A stretch of DNA of 34,718 nucleotides from Erysipelotrichaceae bacterium (GTDB taxonomy: Bacteria; Bacillota_I; Bacilli_A; Erysipelotrichales; Erysipelotrichaceae), in the NCBI GenBank assembly GCA_030528085.1, contig JAUMZN010000003.1:1-34718 (forward strand). The letters run 5' to 3'. The notes under the pieces are model-generated. The model was not told where the DNA came from and ran no database searches. It saw nothing but the letters and a program-made list of their open reading frames with translations. Made by a program: the position numbers and the translations under genes. Shown one piece after another: positions 24,918-33,049 of this stretch. The number at the start of each line of letters is the position of its first letter. Position 1 is the first letter of the stretch.

Positions 24918-25638
24918 TCAACATTTAGCAAAAACACTCGGTTCAAGAACACGAGCAGCCGATGCGATTAAAGCTGGACGCGTCAGTGTCAATGGCAAAG
25001 TCATCACCAAACCAGCTTTTGATTTCAATCCGGATGTCGACCAACTTGAAGTTCAAGAAATCGAACATGACTATGTATCACGTGCGGGTGGCAAACTTGC
25101 TGCAGCTTATGATGCATTTTTAATCGATACGCAAGATCAAGTCGTTTTAGATATTGGGGCAAGTACAGGTGGATTTACGCAATGTGCTTTAGAACATGGC
25201 GCTAAAAAAGTCTATGCTTTAGATGTCGGTCACTTGCAGCTCAATGAAACACTCGCCAAAGATCCACGCGTCGTCAAAATGGAAGGCGTGAATGCGCGAG
25301 GCATGCAAAAAGATTGGTTTGAGGAACAAATCGATTTTATTTGTATGGACGTCAGCTTCATTAGTGCCATTACGATTTTAGAACCGGTTTTTAACGAGTT
25401 TATTCCGCAACATTGTGTCATCTTATGTAAACCGCAATTTGAATGCGGACCAAAAGCGTTAAATAAAAAAGGTGTCATTCGTCATGTCAAATATGAAAAA
25501 GAAGCACTCGAAAAGCTGACACTCTTTTTAAAACAATACTATAAAACAGTAAGATCTATTCCTTCACCAGTTGTTGGCCGCAAAGGAAATCAAGAATACG
25601 TTTTATATGCCAAAGAAAGGAGGCTCACCTATGATTGA
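24907..25638 (+). CDS. tlyA: TlyA-family rRNA 2'-O-methyltransferase
   Basis: A 243-residue protein with an N-terminal S4 RNA-binding domain (about 1-60, MRLDQHLAKTLGSRTRAADA) and an FtsJ-like SAM-dependent methyltransferase domain with VVLDIGASTGGFTQCAL and DVSFISAITI. Family members methylate cytidines in 16S and 23S rRNA; the old name haemolysin A is misleading. The frame begins 30 bases earlier, but AGGTGG and the usual family start favour this ATG, which lies inside the end of dxs. In Bacillus the orthologue yqxC sits at the same place between dxs and recN. Confidence 0.92.
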   Translation: MRLDQHLAKTLGSRTRAADAIKAGRVSVNGKVITKPAFDFNPDVDQLEVQEIEHDYVSRAGGKLAAAYDAFLIDTQDQVVLDIGASTGGFTQCALEHGAKKVYALDVGHLQLNETLAKDPRVVKMEGVNARGMQKDWFEEQIDFICMDVSFISAITILEPVFNEFIPQHCVILCKPQFECGPKALNKKGVIRHVKYEKEALEKLTLFLKQYYKTVRSIPSPVVGRKGNQEYVLYAKERRLTYD

Positions 25639-27271
25639 TCAATTAATGGTTCAAGATTATATCTTGTTTGACCATGCCCAAATTGATTTCAAACGCAATA
25701 TGGCAGTCATTACCGGAGAAACGGGAGCAGGGAAATCGCTGCTGATCGATGCGATCCATGTCATTTCAGGGGGAAGAGTCTCTAAAGACGTCGTGCGCAA
25801 AGGCAAAAAGCGCGCCGTTTTACAAATGGTTTTAAGCGATCCTAGCGATGAAGTTAAAGCAATGTTAGCTGAAGCTGGTTTTGATGAAGAAGACCAAATT
25901 ATTTTAACGCGCATCATTCAAGCGGAAGGCAAAAGCAAAATGCTAGTCAACGATCGCCAAACGACGAATGCTTTTGTCGCAAAGCTCGTGTCCAAAATGA
26001 TCGATATCCATTCGCAAATGGACACGATTCGATTAATGGATCCAGCTTTGCAGCTCGATTTATTAGACCGCTATGCCAAAAATGAATCGCTGCGCAAAGA
26101 GTTGGAAGTTGCTTATCGAAATTTGCATGCCAAAATTGTTGAGATTCATAAATTGAAACAAGAAACGTTTTCTAATGCGCATTTAGAAAACATCACTAAG
26201 CAGATCAATGAAATTGAACAAGCAAAAGTACAGCCGCAAGAATTAGAACAATTACAAGAAAAGATTGAACAAGCCGAAAAATCGCAATCGACTTTAGAAA
26301 ATCTTTCTCAAGCACTGTATTTATGGAAAAAAGAACAAGGCATCAACGATCAATTTGCCCAAGCGATTAAACGGATGGAATCTGCTTTTACTAGTGAAGA
26401 TTACGCCGGCAAAATGCAAGACTTGTATTATCAAGTCCAAGATTTATTTGAACAAATTGAACAAGCTAAAGAAGACGTGACGGAAGGTTCGATGCAGCTT
26501 GATGCGATGCAAGAGCGCGAATTTTTCATCCAGTCTTTATATAAAAAGTATGGCGGCAATTATGCGGCGATGATGGAAACGTTGGCTAGTTTAAATGAAC
26601 AAGTCGATCGCATTTTAAATCGCCAAGACGTATTAGACCGCTTAGAAAAAGAAAAACGCGAACTGACTAAAGCATATACGCAGCTTGCTAGCGCGATTCA
26701 TCGTTCTAGAAAACAAGCTGTTGAATCTTTGCGCACGCAAATTGAAGCCCATGCCAAAGATTTAATGTTGGAACATTGTCGGTTTGATATTCGGTTCACG
26801 CAAAAGAAACCGTCGAAAGATGGAATGGATGAAATTGAATTTATCGCCAGCATGAACCCGGGACAACCGCTGACCCCAATTAAGCTTTCTGCTTCAGGTG
26901 GTGAATTATCGCGTTTAATGCTCGCTTTAAAAGTCGTATTCCAAGCAGAAGATGGCATTGGAACGCTCATATTTGATGAAATCGATACGGGTGTTTCAGG
27001 CAAAGTCGCTTTAGCAATGGGAAGTAAAATGCATGCGCTTGCCAAATATTATCAAGTGCTTTGTATTACCCATCTTTCTTCCGTTGCTGTATGGGCTGAT
27101 GATCATTTCAGTGTTGTTAAACGCACGGATGGCATGACAACTACGACGAGCGTTAATCCATTAGATGAACAAAGCCGCTTAGAAGAACTAGCGATTATGA
27201 CAAGCGGCAATGCGGATGCAAAAGCAATCGAGAGTATGAAAGAATTACTAGAAAGAGTGCGCCATGGCTAA
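25631..27271 (+). CDS. recN: DNA repair protein RecN
   Basis: A 546-residue SMC-like ATPase active at double-strand breaks. Walker A is GETGAGKS near residues 31-38; the ABC signature LSASGGELSRLMLALK and Walker B LIFDEIDTGVSG lie near the end, with two long coiled-coil stretches between (about 155-360). The start is fixed by a perfect AAAGGAGG; the frame is open 60 bases further upstream inside tlyA, but without a site. argR (ahrC), which lies between tlyA and recN in Bacillus, is absent here. It overlaps dinB by eight bases. Confidence 0.94.
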   Translation: MIDQLMVQDYILFDHAQIDFKRNMAVITGETGAGKSLLIDAIHVISGGRVSKDVVRKGKKRAVLQMVLSDPSDEVKAMLAEAGFDEEDQIILTRIIQAEGKSKMLVNDRQTTNAFVAKLVSKMIDIHSQMDTIRLMDPALQLDLLDRYAKNESLRKELEVAYRNLHAKIVEIHKLKQETFSNAHLENITKQINEIEQAKVQPQELEQLQEKIEQAEKSQSTLENLSQALYLWKKEQGINDQFAQAIKRMESAFTSEDYAGKMQDLYYQVQDLFEQIEQAKEDVTEGSMQLDAMQEREFFIQSLYKKYGGNYAAMMETLASLNEQVDRILNRQDVLDRLEKEKRELTKAYTQLASAIHRSRKQAVESLRTQIEAHAKDLMLEHCRFDIRFTQKKPSKDGMDEIEFIASMNPGQPLTPIKLSASGGELSRLMLALKVVFQAEDGIGTLIFDEIDTGVSGKVALAMGSKMHALAKYYQVLCITHLSSVAVWADDHFSVVKRTDGMTTTTSVNPLDEQSRLEELAIMTSGNADAKAIESMKELLERVRHG

Positions 27272-28451
27272 AGTATTATTTCATATTGATTTAAATGCAT
27301 TTTTTGCCTCAGCTGAAGAGCTTCGGCACCCAGAATTGAAAGACAAGCCCCTAGCCATTGGATCAAATAGCGCTAGGGGCGTTCTTTCGACTTGCAACTA
27401 CGCGGCTAGAGAATTTGGTGTGCGCAGCGCAATGCCATCTTATAAAGCAAAACAGCTGTGTCCAGATCTTGTGATTATAGATGCGGATCATCAGTATTAC
27501 CGTAAAATATCGAATCAATTTTTCGCCTATTTAAAGCAATATACAGGCAAAATCGAAATTCTCTCGATCGATGAATGCTTTATGGATGTCACTACGATTA
27601 TCACCAAATATCCACGACCTTTAGATTTAGCGGTGCAAATTCAGCAAGGCGTTTTGCGCAAGCTTGGTTTGAAATGTTCAATCGGTGTTGCGCCAACGCG
27701 CTTTTTAGCCAAAATGGCCTCGGATTTGAGAAAACCGATGGGCATTTCCGTTATTCGCAAACGCGATATTGAATCCAAACTTTATCCATTAGATGTTGCG
27801 GAATGTTTTGGCATCGGTAAAAAGACAGTTGGCAAATTAAAAGAACTCAATATCAATACGATTGGCGATTTAGCAAATCCCGAAAATGAAGACAAAGCGC
27901 AAAGCGTTTTAAAAAATACTTGGCCAGAAATTCTCGATCGCATTCATGGCCGCTCTAGTGATGAGCTCGTTTATTCGACTACGCGCAAATCGGTTTCACA
28001 TTCTCGTACGTATAGTACAGATGTGTATACGATCGACGAAGTGCTTGCGCGAGCGAGTGAACTTGTCAAAGAGCTTAGCGATGCGATGCAAAAACAGCAA
28101 ATTAAAGGCAGCATGTTTTCGATGATCTTTCGCGATTGCCACTTCAATAACCAAGTGCGTTCAACTAAACTGCCATGCATGACAAACGATTATTACATGT
28201 TAAATGAAGCGGCTAGATCGCTGATTTATCGCTATTTTGAACCCGTTGGTTATCGTCATTTAGGCATTACTGTCGGCTCTTTAGCCAATGAAGAAAAAAT
28301 TGTTGAACAGCCAACTTTATTCGATGATTTTAAATCGACGACTAACGATGTGATCGCAAATCTCAACAGTCAACTTGCGGGGGCTAAATTAATGACGCTT
28401 TCGCAAATGTTAAAAGAAAAAGAAAATCAAAATGAAAAGGAAGGAGAATAA
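27264..28451 (+). CDS. dinB: DNA polymerase IV (Y family)
   Basis: A 395-residue translesion polymerase. Catalytic acids are in HIDLNAFFASAEE (D9) and SIDECFMD (D103, E104), where the more common sequence is SIDEAYLD. The YRKIS finger region, the helix-hairpin-helix with CFGIGKKTVGKLKELNI and the little-finger domain follow. QPTLFDD near 349 is a good sliding-clamp binding motif. It overlaps recN and is closely followed by the methyltransferase gene. No LexA or DinR-type box is expected inside this operon and none was seen. Confidence 0.93.
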   Translation: MAKVLFHIDLNAFFASAEELRHPELKDKPLAIGSNSARGVLSTCNYAAREFGVRSAMPSYKAKQLCPDLVIIDADHQYYRKISNQFFAYLKQYTGKIEILSIDECFMDVTTIITKYPRPLDLAVQIQQGVLRKLGLKCSIGVAPTRFLAKMASDLRKPMGISVIRKRDIESKLYPLDVAECFGIGKKTVGKLKELNINTIGDLANPENEDKAQSVLKNTWPEILDRIHGRSSDELVYSTTRKSVSHSRTYSTDVYTIDEVLARASELVKELSDAMQKQQIKGSMFSMIFRDCHFNNQVRSTKLPCMTNDYYMLNEAARSLIYRYFEPVGYRHLGITVGSLANEEKIVEQPTLFDDFKSTTNDVIANLNSQLAGAKLMTLSQMLKEKENQNEKEGE

Positions 28452-28454
28452 GCA

Positions 28455-29171
28455 ATGACAAGTCCAAATTCAAACGAAATGAGCATTGAACAATTGCTTC
28501 AAGAATGCCGCCAAGATTATTTTGTCGAACCTTCTTGTAAAATTCTCCAACACAAAAATCATTTTTGCGTCAATTCTGATTCTGCCGATTTAGCAAGGTT
28601 TATCACGATTCGTCAAGATGAAGAAATCTGCGAAATTGGGACGAATAATGGCGCTTTATTAGTGTATTTAGACCGTTTCAAACCAAAAAGCTTAACGGGA
28701 ATTGAAATTCTTGAAATGCCGGCTTTATTAGCAAAAGAAAATCTCAAGACGATTCAACATGCAAAAAGTCATGTGTTTTGGGGATCGGTCGTCGATTTTC
28801 CGGATTATCAATTTGATGTCGTTTTGAGCAACCCGCCATTTTTTGAATTATCCGATCGCGAGAAAAAGAAGATTGAAGAAGGGACATTTTCCCATCGCCA
28901 ATTTGCGCGCTTTGAACACAATCTCGATTTAGAAACTTTGATTGCCCAAGCATCAAGGTTGTTACGCTCATATGGTCGCTTTTATCTCGTTCATCGGCCA
29001 GATCGCTTAGTCGATGCAATTTTGATCATGAATCGCTATAAGCTCACGGCATCGAAAATTCAAATTGTTTATGATGCAAGAGACAAACAGCCTAAAGCGT
29101 TTTTATTAGAAGCAGTTAAAGAAGGCACTTGCAAAGCGAAAATTTTAGAACCGATTTATCGTGGTGTATAG
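28455..29171 (+). CDS. tRNA1(Val) A37 N6-methyltransferase-like protein
   Basis: A 238-residue SAM-dependent methyltransferase of the TrmN6/YabB family. ICEIGTNNGALLVYL is the SAM-binding motif I and VVLSNPPFFE is the N6-adenine motif NPPF. Proteins of this type methylate A37 of tRNA1(Val) in Escherichia coli; many Bacillota carry the homologue, and the target here is inferred. AAGGAAGGAG precedes the ATG. It starts three bases after dinB and ends 12 bases before xerD. Motif I has a T-N-N core instead of the more usual G-T-G, which deserves a check. Confidence 0.82.
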   Translation: MTSPNSNEMSIEQLLQECRQDYFVEPSCKILQHKNHFCVNSDSADLARFITIRQDEEICEIGTNNGALLVYLDRFKPKSLTGIEILEMPALLAKENLKTIQHAKSHVFWGSVVDFPDYQFDVVLSNPPFFELSDREKKKIEEGTFSHRQFARFEHNLDLETLIAQASRLLRSYGRFYLVHRPDRLVDAILIMNRYKLTASKIQIVYDARDKQPKAFLLEAVKEGTCKAKILEPIYRGV

Positions 29172-29183
29172 AAAGGAGTCAGC

Positions 29184-30122
29184 ATGGATCTCGAAAATTT
29201 GGTCCGCACGTATTTAATTTGGATTGAAAATGGTCAAGGCAAAGCTAAATCGACAATCGATTCACAAAAAGAAGATTTACGACTATTTGTTCGCTATTTA
29301 AAAGAAGAAGACGTGCAATTAGAAGATGTCGATCAAGTTTTCTTGCAGGGATTTCTCGACTCGCTCTCCCTTCGCTATCAAGCGACTTCGATCTCAAGAC
29401 TGACGAGTACACTGCGCTCATTTTTTGGCTATTTAAATATTTTTTATGGCTTAAAAGATCCAAGCACTTTATTGCAAGCGCCAAAACGAGAAAAGAAATT
29501 GCCAGTCTGGGCTGATGGAAAAGAAATCGATGAGATTTTAAAACGCTTTGATGAAAGTCCAAAAGGGATTTTGGATAAGACGATCATTATGGTGTTGTTT
29601 TGTTGCGGACTGCGGGTCAGTGAACTTTGTACTTTAAAACAAAATGATGTGCGTTTAAATCAAAAACAAATTCGCGTCTATGGTAAAGGGGGAAAAGAGC
29701 GCATGATCCCTCTTGTTGATGCGTGTGTTTCACAAATGGAAACGTATAGTCAAACGATTCGCAAACCGACAGGAAATGCGGGAATTTATTTTTTCGTCTC
29801 ACCAAAAGGAAAACAATTAAACCGCCAATACGTTTATCGATTAGTCAAAGCTTGTGCGCGCCAAGAAAATTTATCTCCAGAATTTTCACCGCACTCTTTG
29901 CGTCATTCCTATGCGACTAGACTCATCGAAAAAGATACAGATTTGCGTCTGGTTCAAGAACTTTTAGGCCATAGCGATATTTCGACGACGCAAATTTATA
30001 CCCATATCGATTCATCAAGACTTGTCGATACGATCGATACGGCATTGCCAAGTCCTTGTTTTGGTTCTGACTGTGCCAATAATCAAGACAAAAATGAGCA
30101 AGATGAAGACAATGATTGCTGA
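29184..30122 (+). CDS. xerD: Tyrosine recombinase XerD/XerC
   Basis: A 312-residue tyrosine recombinase, probably the chromosome-dimer resolvase acting at dif. A SAM-like N-terminal domain (about 1-88) precedes the catalytic domain with the Arg in CGLRVSEL, Lys in GKGGKER, HSLRHSYATRL, the His of LLGHSDISTT and the Tyr nucleophile in QIYTHID. An Asp/Asn-rich tail of about 20 residues (with two Cys) follows. AGAAAGGAG precedes the ATG. Placement among housekeeping genes and lack of att sites favour XerD over a phage integrase. Confidence 0.88.
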   Translation: MDLENLVRTYLIWIENGQGKAKSTIDSQKEDLRLFVRYLKEEDVQLEDVDQVFLQGFLDSLSLRYQATSISRLTSTLRSFFGYLNIFYGLKDPSTLLQAPKREKKLPVWADGKEIDEILKRFDESPKGILDKTIIMVLFCCGLRVSELCTLKQNDVRLNQKQIRVYGKGGKERMIPLVDACVSQMETYSQTIRKPTGNAGIYFFVSPKGKQLNRQYVYRLVKACARQENLSPEFSPHSLRHSYATRLIEKDTDLRLVQELLGHSDISTTQIYTHIDSSRLVDTIDTALPSPCFGSDCANNQDKNEQDEDNDC

Positions 30123-30160
30123 TTGTGTAGGTTTAGGGAACAAAAAGCACTTGCCTTGTG

Positions 30161-30169
30161 TGCTACAAT
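30161..30169 (+). promoter_or_regulatory. Extended -10 promoter ahead of mrp
   Basis: TGCTACAAT, an extended -10, lies about 100 bases before mrp. The short repeat AGCAC/GTGCT at 30147-30165 surrounds the spacer. Transcription from here would pass the hairpin at 30186 first. Confidence 0.4.
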
Positions 30170-30185
30170 AGAAAGGCATTGAAAG

Positions 30186-30216
30186 AAAAACAAAATGATT
30201 CGTTTTGTTTTTTTAT
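30186..30216 (+). terminator. Hairpin in the xerD-mrp intergenic region
   Basis: AAAAACAAAA at 30186-30195, loop TGATTCG, TTTTGTTTTT at 30203-30212 and further T. AT-rich and therefore weaker than the others. It may terminate the long xseA-xerD transcript or attenuate mrp. Confidence 0.55.
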
Positions 30217-30269
30217 TGCATTAATTTTGAATGAATGATTTTTCATTATAGATAGAGGAGGATTTGAAG

Positions 30270-31151
30270 ATGAGTTGTGAAGGATGCCCATCTGCAGGAA
30301 AATGTTCAAAAGATCCAGCAAGCTGTGGATTAAAACAAAACCCTGATAATCATATTAAAAGTATCGTTGCCGTTATGTCAGGTAAAGGCGGCGTTGGAAA
30401 AAGTACAGTAACTGTTATGCTTGCTCGTGCTTTAGCTCGCCAAGGCAAAAAAGTCGGAATTTTAGATGCCGATATTACAGGACCATCTATTCCACGTTTA
30501 ATGGCATTAGAACACGAACAAGCTTATGCTGATCCAAAACAAAACGTGTTGCCAATCGTCAGTGATGATGGCATTAAAATGATGTCTTTAAACTACATGT
30601 TAAATGACGAAAACGATCCAGTTGTTTGGCGTGGACCAATCATTTCTAACGTTTTAAAACAATTCTACTCCGATGTTCTTTGGGGTGAATTAGATGTTTT
30701 ATTAATCGATATGCCGCCAGGAACAGGTGATGTTGCCTTGACGATTTTGCAAGATTTCCCAGTCAATGGTGTTGTCATGATCTCTACACCACAACCAATG
30801 GTTTCCATGATCGTCACAAAAGCAATTCGTATGTGCGGCATGATGAAAATGCCAGTATTTGGTGTTGTTGAAAACATGGCTTACCTCAATTGCCCACACT
30901 GCAACGAAAGAACAAACTTCTATAATCCAGAAGATTTAGAAGAATTTAAAAACAATACTGGAGTTCGCATTTATCAAACACTGCCAATGTTGGATTTATT
31001 AAGAGAAGTCAATGCTTATGACACATTCAACTTAGCGCAACAAGAAGAAGTGAACGGATTGTTTGCAGAATTTGCCAGCGATTTAATGGAAGATATTCAA
31101 CTCGCCAAAGAAGGAAAGCTGAATGGAAACGAAACTGCTTCAGCAGCTTAA
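30270..31151 (+). CDS. mrp: Mrp/ApbC/Nbp35-type Fe-S carrier ATPase
   Basis: A 293-residue P-loop ATPase that builds or carries [4Fe-4S] clusters to target proteins. The deviant Walker A is SGKGGVGKST, followed by LDADITGPS and IDMPPGTGD. C208-x2-C211 (CPHC) is the bridging cluster site at the dimer interface. The N-terminus has four extra Cys (C3, C6, C12, C19), recalling the N-terminal cluster of Nbp35-type proteins. GAGGAGG eight bases before the ATG fixes the start; the TTG at 30264 is less likely. It overlaps the Sel1-repeat gene. Confidence 0.92.
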   Translation: MSCEGCPSAGKCSKDPASCGLKQNPDNHIKSIVAVMSGKGGVGKSTVTVMLARALARQGKKVGILDADITGPSIPRLMALEHEQAYADPKQNVLPIVSDDGIKMMSLNYMLNDENDPVVWRGPIISNVLKQFYSDVLWGELDVLLIDMPPGTGDVALTILQDFPVNGVVMISTPQPMVSMIVTKAIRMCGMMKMPVFGVVENMAYLNCPHCNERTNFYNPEDLEEFKNNTGVRIYQTLPMLDLLREVNAYDTFNLAQQEEVNGLFAEFASDLMEDIQLAKEGKLNGNETASAA

Positions 31152-31623
31152 ACAAGAATATAAACAACTTCTTGAAAAACAAAATCTAGCCGAGGCAATG
31201 CCTTTGATTCGCCAAGCCGCAAACTGGGGCGATGTCGATGCGCAGATTTTAGCAAAAAATATCTTTTTGCACGGCTGGTATCATCATCCGATTACCCATC
31301 ATGCAGCCCTTGAATATGCATTGGTCGCTGCAATGAATGGCGACACAGCTAGTATGTATGATTTAGCTTGGCTGTATCAAAATGGCCATGGTATTGAGCA
31401 TAATGTACAAAAAGCGCTTTATTGGTTAGATAAAGCCGCAAATCGCGATGAATCACGCGCAATGGATGCTTATGGCATGTTGTACTTGCAAGGAAGAGTC
31501 GTTAAAAAAGATCCTTTACAGGCAAAACATTGGTTTGAAGCAGCTTATGCTTTAGATGCCAATGAACAATATGCAAAACATATTAAAATGGCGAATTTAA
31601 TGATCGCTAAAACAAATCAATAA
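31123..31623 (+). CDS. Sel1-repeat protein
   Basis: A 166-residue helical-repeat protein with three or so Sel1-like (TPR-related) repeats: ALEYALVAAMNGDTASMYDLAWLYQNG, then KALYWLDKAANRDESRAMDAYGMLYLQG, then QAKHWFEAAYALD. (Core motifs quoted in part: MYDLAWLYQNGHGI, AYGMLYLQGRV.) Such repeats mediate protein-protein contacts; no enzyme domain, signal peptide or membrane segment is seen. It overlaps mrp by 29 bases with GAAGGAAAG as ribosome-binding site, so it is cotranslated with the Fe-S carrier and might help it, but this is only inferred from position. Confidence 0.75.
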   Translation: METKLLQQLKQEYKQLLEKQNLAEAMPLIRQAANWGDVDAQILAKNIFLHGWYHHPITHHAALEYALVAAMNGDTASMYDLAWLYQNGHGIEHNVQKALYWLDKAANRDESRAMDAYGMLYLQGRVVKKDPLQAKHWFEAAYALDANEQYAKHIKMANLMIAKTNQ

Positions 31624-31631
31624 AATCGATC

Positions 31632-31691
31632 AGCTCCTTTTCTTGAATAAGATGGAATTCCATCCAGTTCTTGTATAGGGGCTTTTCTTTT
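31632..31691 (+). terminator. Probable terminator after the Sel1-repeat gene
   Basis: AGCTCC at 31632-31637 can pair with GGGGCT at 31678-31683 (one G-U), followed by TTTCTTTT. Between them lies a perfect 14-base palindrome, GATGGAATTCCATC at 31651-31664. The outer stem is short, so this is moderately sure. Confidence 0.45.
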
Positions 31692-31797
31692 GGCGAAAAC
31701 GATTCAAGAAAAGACTATCTTTAGATGTCGCAAACAAGGAAGAATCATGGTGGTTTACTAAAGATCGATTCAATAACAGTGCCTTTTAGATAAAAAC

Positions 31798-31806
31798 TGC
31801 TATCAT
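31798..31806 (+). promoter_or_regulatory. Extended -10 promoter touching the next start codon
   Basis: TGCTATCAT, an extended -10 element. The GTG start of the next gene follows seven bases after its end, and no ribosome-binding site lies between, so the transcript may be leaderless. No good -35 is present. Confidence 0.4.
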
Positions 31807-31813
31807 TACTTTT

Positions 31814-32365
31814 GTGAAATATACAGTTATTAAAACAATCACTTATGCCGCTATGGCTTTATCGAGCGCATTGATGGTTTTAAATTTTATCCATCACGAT
31901 TCGATTTGGAAATTTTGGCTCATTATCTTTACGATTTTTGTTGGGATTTATTACGCCTATTTAAGACCAAAAATTTTGCACGAAAAAGAATATGAGATTT
32001 ATACAATTCTTCCTTTGGCGGCCCGTAAAGCGCTTTTAGCGCATCAAAAACCAAATATCAAAAGCAAACAGCTCAAATTGCTTTTAAATGAAGAAGTGTA
32101 TTGGTTCGATCAAATGCGGACGAACTACTATAAATCGAATCCGCACGTTTTCTATCTCACGAACTTGCGTTTGGTTTGTTTAGATGAAGATTTCCATTTC
32201 GTCCATTTGTTGCAAGATTTAAAATTTAACTTTGATCAAGGATTGCCAAATGAAGTGAATATTCAAGTGAAAAAAGCGAATATTTCATTTCTTTGCCCAT
32301 CGAAAACCGAAATGCAGCTCGCATTAAATCTCATCGAGAGCAGATCCAATCATTCAAAACAGTAA
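31814..32365 (+). CDS. Membrane protein with two N-terminal helices, possible PH-like domain
   Basis: A 183-residue protein that I do not recognise. Two membrane helices lie at about 7-26 and 33-50, with a cytoplasmic part after YLRPKILHEKEYEIY. The stretch VYWFDQMRTNY...VFYLTNLRLVCLDEDFHFVHL resembles bacterial PH/GRAM-like domains (a 'tolerated-ligand lipid or protein-binding' fold), but this is weak. The GTG start has no ribosome-binding site and follows a -10-like element by seven bases. The first internal ATG (residue 14) also lacks one and would cut the first helix. A DUF3284-like gene follows 12 bases later, so they may work together. Confidence 0.6.
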   Translation: MKYTVIKTITYAAMALSSALMVLNFIHHDSIWKFWLIIFTIFVGIYYAYLRPKILHEKEYEIYTILPLAARKALLAHQKPNIKSKQLKLLLNEEVYWFDQMRTNYYKSNPHVFYLTNLRLVCLDEDFHFVHLLQDLKFNFDQGLPNEVNIQVKKANISFLCPSKTEMQLALNLIESRSNHSKQ

Positions 32366-32377
32366 AGGAATATTGTT

Positions 32378-32857
32378 ATGCGTATTGAAGTCAATGAAGT
32401 TTTAAAAGTTACCCCACAAGATTTTTACGATTATATGATCGATACGATCATTGAACAAATCGAATTAGACCTTGATGTTCATGTAGAACGAGAACAAATC
32501 AAAACAGGTTATACGCATCGCGTCTCAACCGTCGATAAAAAAACAGGCAAATCAACTCGCACTCGCTATACAATCAAAGATGCGAAACGCCCTGATCGCT
32601 TTGTCGTTGTCTTTTCAACTGCAGAACATACGACAAAAATTACTTATGAATTCAAACCATTGGAAAATGGCGAAAAGACTGATTTCCATTACGTGATGGA
32701 AAAGACATATGGAAATCCTTCACAAGAACCAAAAGGATGGAGAGCGAAAATGTCGCAAAAAATGACAAAATCACGCTTAGTCCGCTCCATTAAGGCATCT
32801 CAAAAAGATTGCTTAGCAAAATTGAATGCAGAAGAAGAGAGCGAAGAACAAGAATAA
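32378..32857 (+). CDS. DUF3284-like protein
   Basis: A 159-residue soluble protein that resembles DUF3284, a family with a START/SRPBCC-like look often encoded beside PTS lactose/cellobiose genes. Seen: MRIEVNEVLKVTPQDFYDYM at the start, a central beta-rich part with RYTIKDAKRPDRFVVVFST and TKITYEFKPLE, and a basic amphipathic helix (about 120-150) followed by an acidic tail. AAAGGAA precedes the ATG. It is cotranscribed with the membrane protein upstream. A PTS IIA gene lies close by but convergent. No function is known. Confidence 0.6.
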   Translation: MRIEVNEVLKVTPQDFYDYMIDTIIEQIELDLDVHVEREQIKTGYTHRVSTVDKKTGKSTRTRYTIKDAKRPDRFVVVFSTAEHTTKITYEFKPLENGEKTDFHYVMEKTYGNPSQEPKGWRAKMSQKMTKSRLVRSIKASQKDCLAKLNAEEESEEQE

Positions 32858-32906
32858 GGACAACGATCATTCGCAAATCCCAAACGGCAATTTCATTTAG
32901 CATATT

Positions 32907-32957
32907 GAAAATCCGGCAAACAATACGCTTTTATGACGTATGTTTGATCCGGGTTTT
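32907..32957 (+). terminator. Terminator after the DUF3284-like gene
   Basis: An imperfect stem formed by AAAATCCGG-CAAACAATAC (from 32908) and GTATGTTTG-AT-CCGGGTTTTT (to 32957), ending in a T tract. Two small bulges interrupt it. Confidence 0.6.
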
Positions 32958-32995
32958 TATATGGTTTTCATGTTTTGAATACTCAAACAAGCATT

Positions 32996-33023
32996 TTGCA
33001 TCGAATTCCTGTATCCTTATAGT
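32996..33023 (+). promoter_or_regulatory. Promoter for the exonuclease-like gene
   Basis: TTGCAT at 32996-33001, a 16-base spacer and TATAGT at 33018-33023, 26 bases before the ATG and with AAAGGAGG between. Confidence 0.6.
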
Positions 33024-33049
33024 GTTGAAAACAAAAGGAGGTGTAGAAA

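Noticed and set aside
24907-25638. Haemolysin
   Set aside because: The S4 plus FtsJ architecture is that of rRNA methyltransferase TlyA; the haemolysin name is historical.
29184-30122. Phage or island integrase
   Set aside because: The recombinase is inside a housekeeping operon, with no tRNA, att repeats or phage genes nearby; XerD fits better.
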